Position numbers and translations under genes: made by a program. Positions 5,209 to 5,961 of a stretch of DNA of 5,961 bases are shown here, piece by piece. Origin of the DNA: Candidatus Nanoarchaeia archaeon (GTDB lineage Archaea; Nanoarchaeota; Nanoarchaeia; SCGC-AAA011-G17; JAFCDX01); the NCBI GenBank assembly GCA_028717785.1, contig JAQUND010000043.1:1-5961 (forward strand), read 5' to 3'. Within the stretch, counting starts at the first letter, position 1, and each line of letters starts with the position of its first letter. The notes beneath the pieces were generated by a model. That model searched no databases and was not told where the DNA came from. It saw nothing but the letters and a program-made list of their open reading frames with translations.

Positions 5209-5836
5209 TATTAGTTTTTATAAAGAAATTATTCAGAGAAATAAAGGTAAGTTGGAATCTCTTCAAGAAAGAAGAGAATTATTACAAAATAATTTAGATA
5301 CTTTTATTTATAATCAAAAATTATTAGAAGAATCTCAAATATTTATTCAACAAGTGGCTAAAGAAACACAAGAACAATTAAAGTTTAATATAGTAGATAC
5401 TGTAAATTTATGTATTGCTACTTGTTTTCAAAATATAATATTTGATATTGATTTTAAAATTATGAATAATAGAACCACTGCTAAATTAATTTATAAAAAG
5501 GATGGATATGAAATTGATCCGTTAGAAAATAGTGGGGGTGGTTTAGTTGAATTAACTTCTTTTGCTTTACGAATAGCATTATGGAATATTAGTCATACTG
5601 ATAATGTTTTGATTTTAGATGAACCATTACAAAAATTACAACCGAAAGAATTACAGATTCAAGCTTTTCAAACTATTAAAATGTTATCAGAAAAATTAAA
5701 TCTTCAATTTATAATAGTAGCTAATTCTATCGGAAGTGAAAATATTTTAGATGTTAGTGATAAAATATTTAAGATAAAACTAACTAAACAGAAAATAAAT
5801 AATAAAGTATGGAATGAAGTTTCTAAAGTAGAATAA
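5201..5836 (+). CDS. Rad50/SbcC-like ATPase, C-terminal half
   Basis: This 211-residue protein supplies the lobe missing from the protein encoded at 1752-2843. Residues 1-60 are coiled coil (YKEIIQRNKGKLESLQERRE onward). Residues 64-108 are the strand-rich part of the C-lobe. The ABC signature appears as ENSGGGLVELTSFALRIALW (109-128), corresponding to LSGGE in Rad50. Walker B is VLILDE (136-141), with the catalytic Glu at 141 followed by PLQKL. The switch region, which normally carries a His (as in IIxxxH), reads FIIVANS (170-176), so the His appears replaced by Asn175. No CxxC is present, consistent with the hook being on the other half. The gene overlaps the preceding coil gene by 8 bases. 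The two halves should form an ATP-binding head together and bind the SbcD-like nuclease. It is too small to work alone as an ATPase. Confidence 0.9.
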   Translation: MNNISFYKEIIQRNKGKLESLQERRELLQNNLDTFIYNQKLLEESQIFIQQVAKETQEQLKFNIVDTVNLCIATCFQNIIFDIDFKIMNNRTTAKLIYKKDGYEIDPLENSGGGLVELTSFALRIALWNISHTDNVLILDEPLQKLQPKELQIQAFQTIKMLSEKLNLQFIIVANSIGSENILDVSDKIFKIKLTKQKINNKVWNEVSKVE

Positions 5837-5843
5837 AAGGAGG
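5836..5843 (+). promoter_or_regulatory. Consensus ribosome binding site for the gene at 5851
   Basis: AAAGGAGG, a full match to the 3' end of Firmicute 16S rRNA, lies seven bases before the ATG at 5851. It supports that short partial frame as a real gene and a Firmicute-type host. Confidence 0.8.
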
Positions 5844-5850
5844 AATAAAA

Positions 5851-5961
5851 ATGGATAATAAGTATATCCCTTATGAACATTTAGTTGATACTAGAACAGG
5901 TGAAGATATGTTCTTTATTTATTATGATAAAGAAAAAGATCAAATAATGTGCGAAAATTTA
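5851..5961 (+). CDS. Start of an unknown gene, cut by the right edge
   Basis: Thirty-seven codons are visible from ATG 5851 to the last base, still open. The gene follows the Rad50 C-half by 14 bases and has the strongest ribosome binding site in the window. The visible sequence is acidic and rich in Tyr, beginning MDNKYIPYEHLVDTRTGEDM and continuing with FFIYYDKEKDQI, a pattern suggesting two beta strands. I recognise no family from this short piece. It is probably in the same operon as the recombination genes. Confidence 0.75.
   Translation, partial: MDNKYIPYEHLVDTRTGEDMFFIYYDKEKDQIMCENL

Noticed and set aside
5084..5266. Minus-strand open frame of 60 codons
   Set aside because: It is antisense to two supported coiled-coil genes; its Leu/Phe-rich product is the mirror of Lys/Glu codons.

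Overview
The window is a very AT-rich, gene-dense stretch with every recognisable gene on the + strand. Genes overlap by a few bases or nearly touch, and most have strong AAAGGAG-type ribosome binding sites. TGG is used for Trp and TGA as a stop, so the code is standard (table 11). This layout, with many small unknown ORFs around a recombination and nucleotide-metabolism module, fits a phage or prophage of a low-GC Firmicute (Clostridium-like). The host assignment is inference; no structural or integrase gene is visible.

Layout: (1) bases 1-1147 hold the 3' part of a ParB-like gene, open at the left edge, and an unknown 182-residue gene overlapping it. (2) Bases 1148-1372 are non-coding but rich in structure. 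There are four successive hairpins, a long-range alternative pairing that ends directly at a T6 tract, then a perfect inverted repeat and a TATAAT box just before the next gene. This looks like the end of one transcription unit (possibly a small structured RNA) and the promoter of the next. (3) Bases 1373-5836 are one tightly packed operon: two 62-residue proteins, the N-terminal half of a Rad50/SbcC ATPase, thyX, an unknown 118-residue protein, a Cys-rich small protein, an SbcD/Mre11 nuclease, an 82-residue coiled-coil protein, and the C-terminal half of Rad50/SbcC. (4) From 5851 a further gene begins and runs off the right edge.

The main point of interest is the split Rad50. The first polypeptide has Walker A, a Q-loop region and a long coiled coil, and stops seven residues after a zinc-hook CPLCG. 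The second polypeptide, about 2.4 kb downstream, has the ABC signature, Walker B and D-loop region. A complete ATPase head therefore has to be assembled in trans from two proteins. The 82-residue coil encoded between sbcD and the C-half may supply part of the returning coil, giving a possible three-piece Rad50 with its Mre11 partner in the same operon. Its expected job is processing DNA ends during phage replication and recombination, with ThyX supplying dTMP for the same replication programme.
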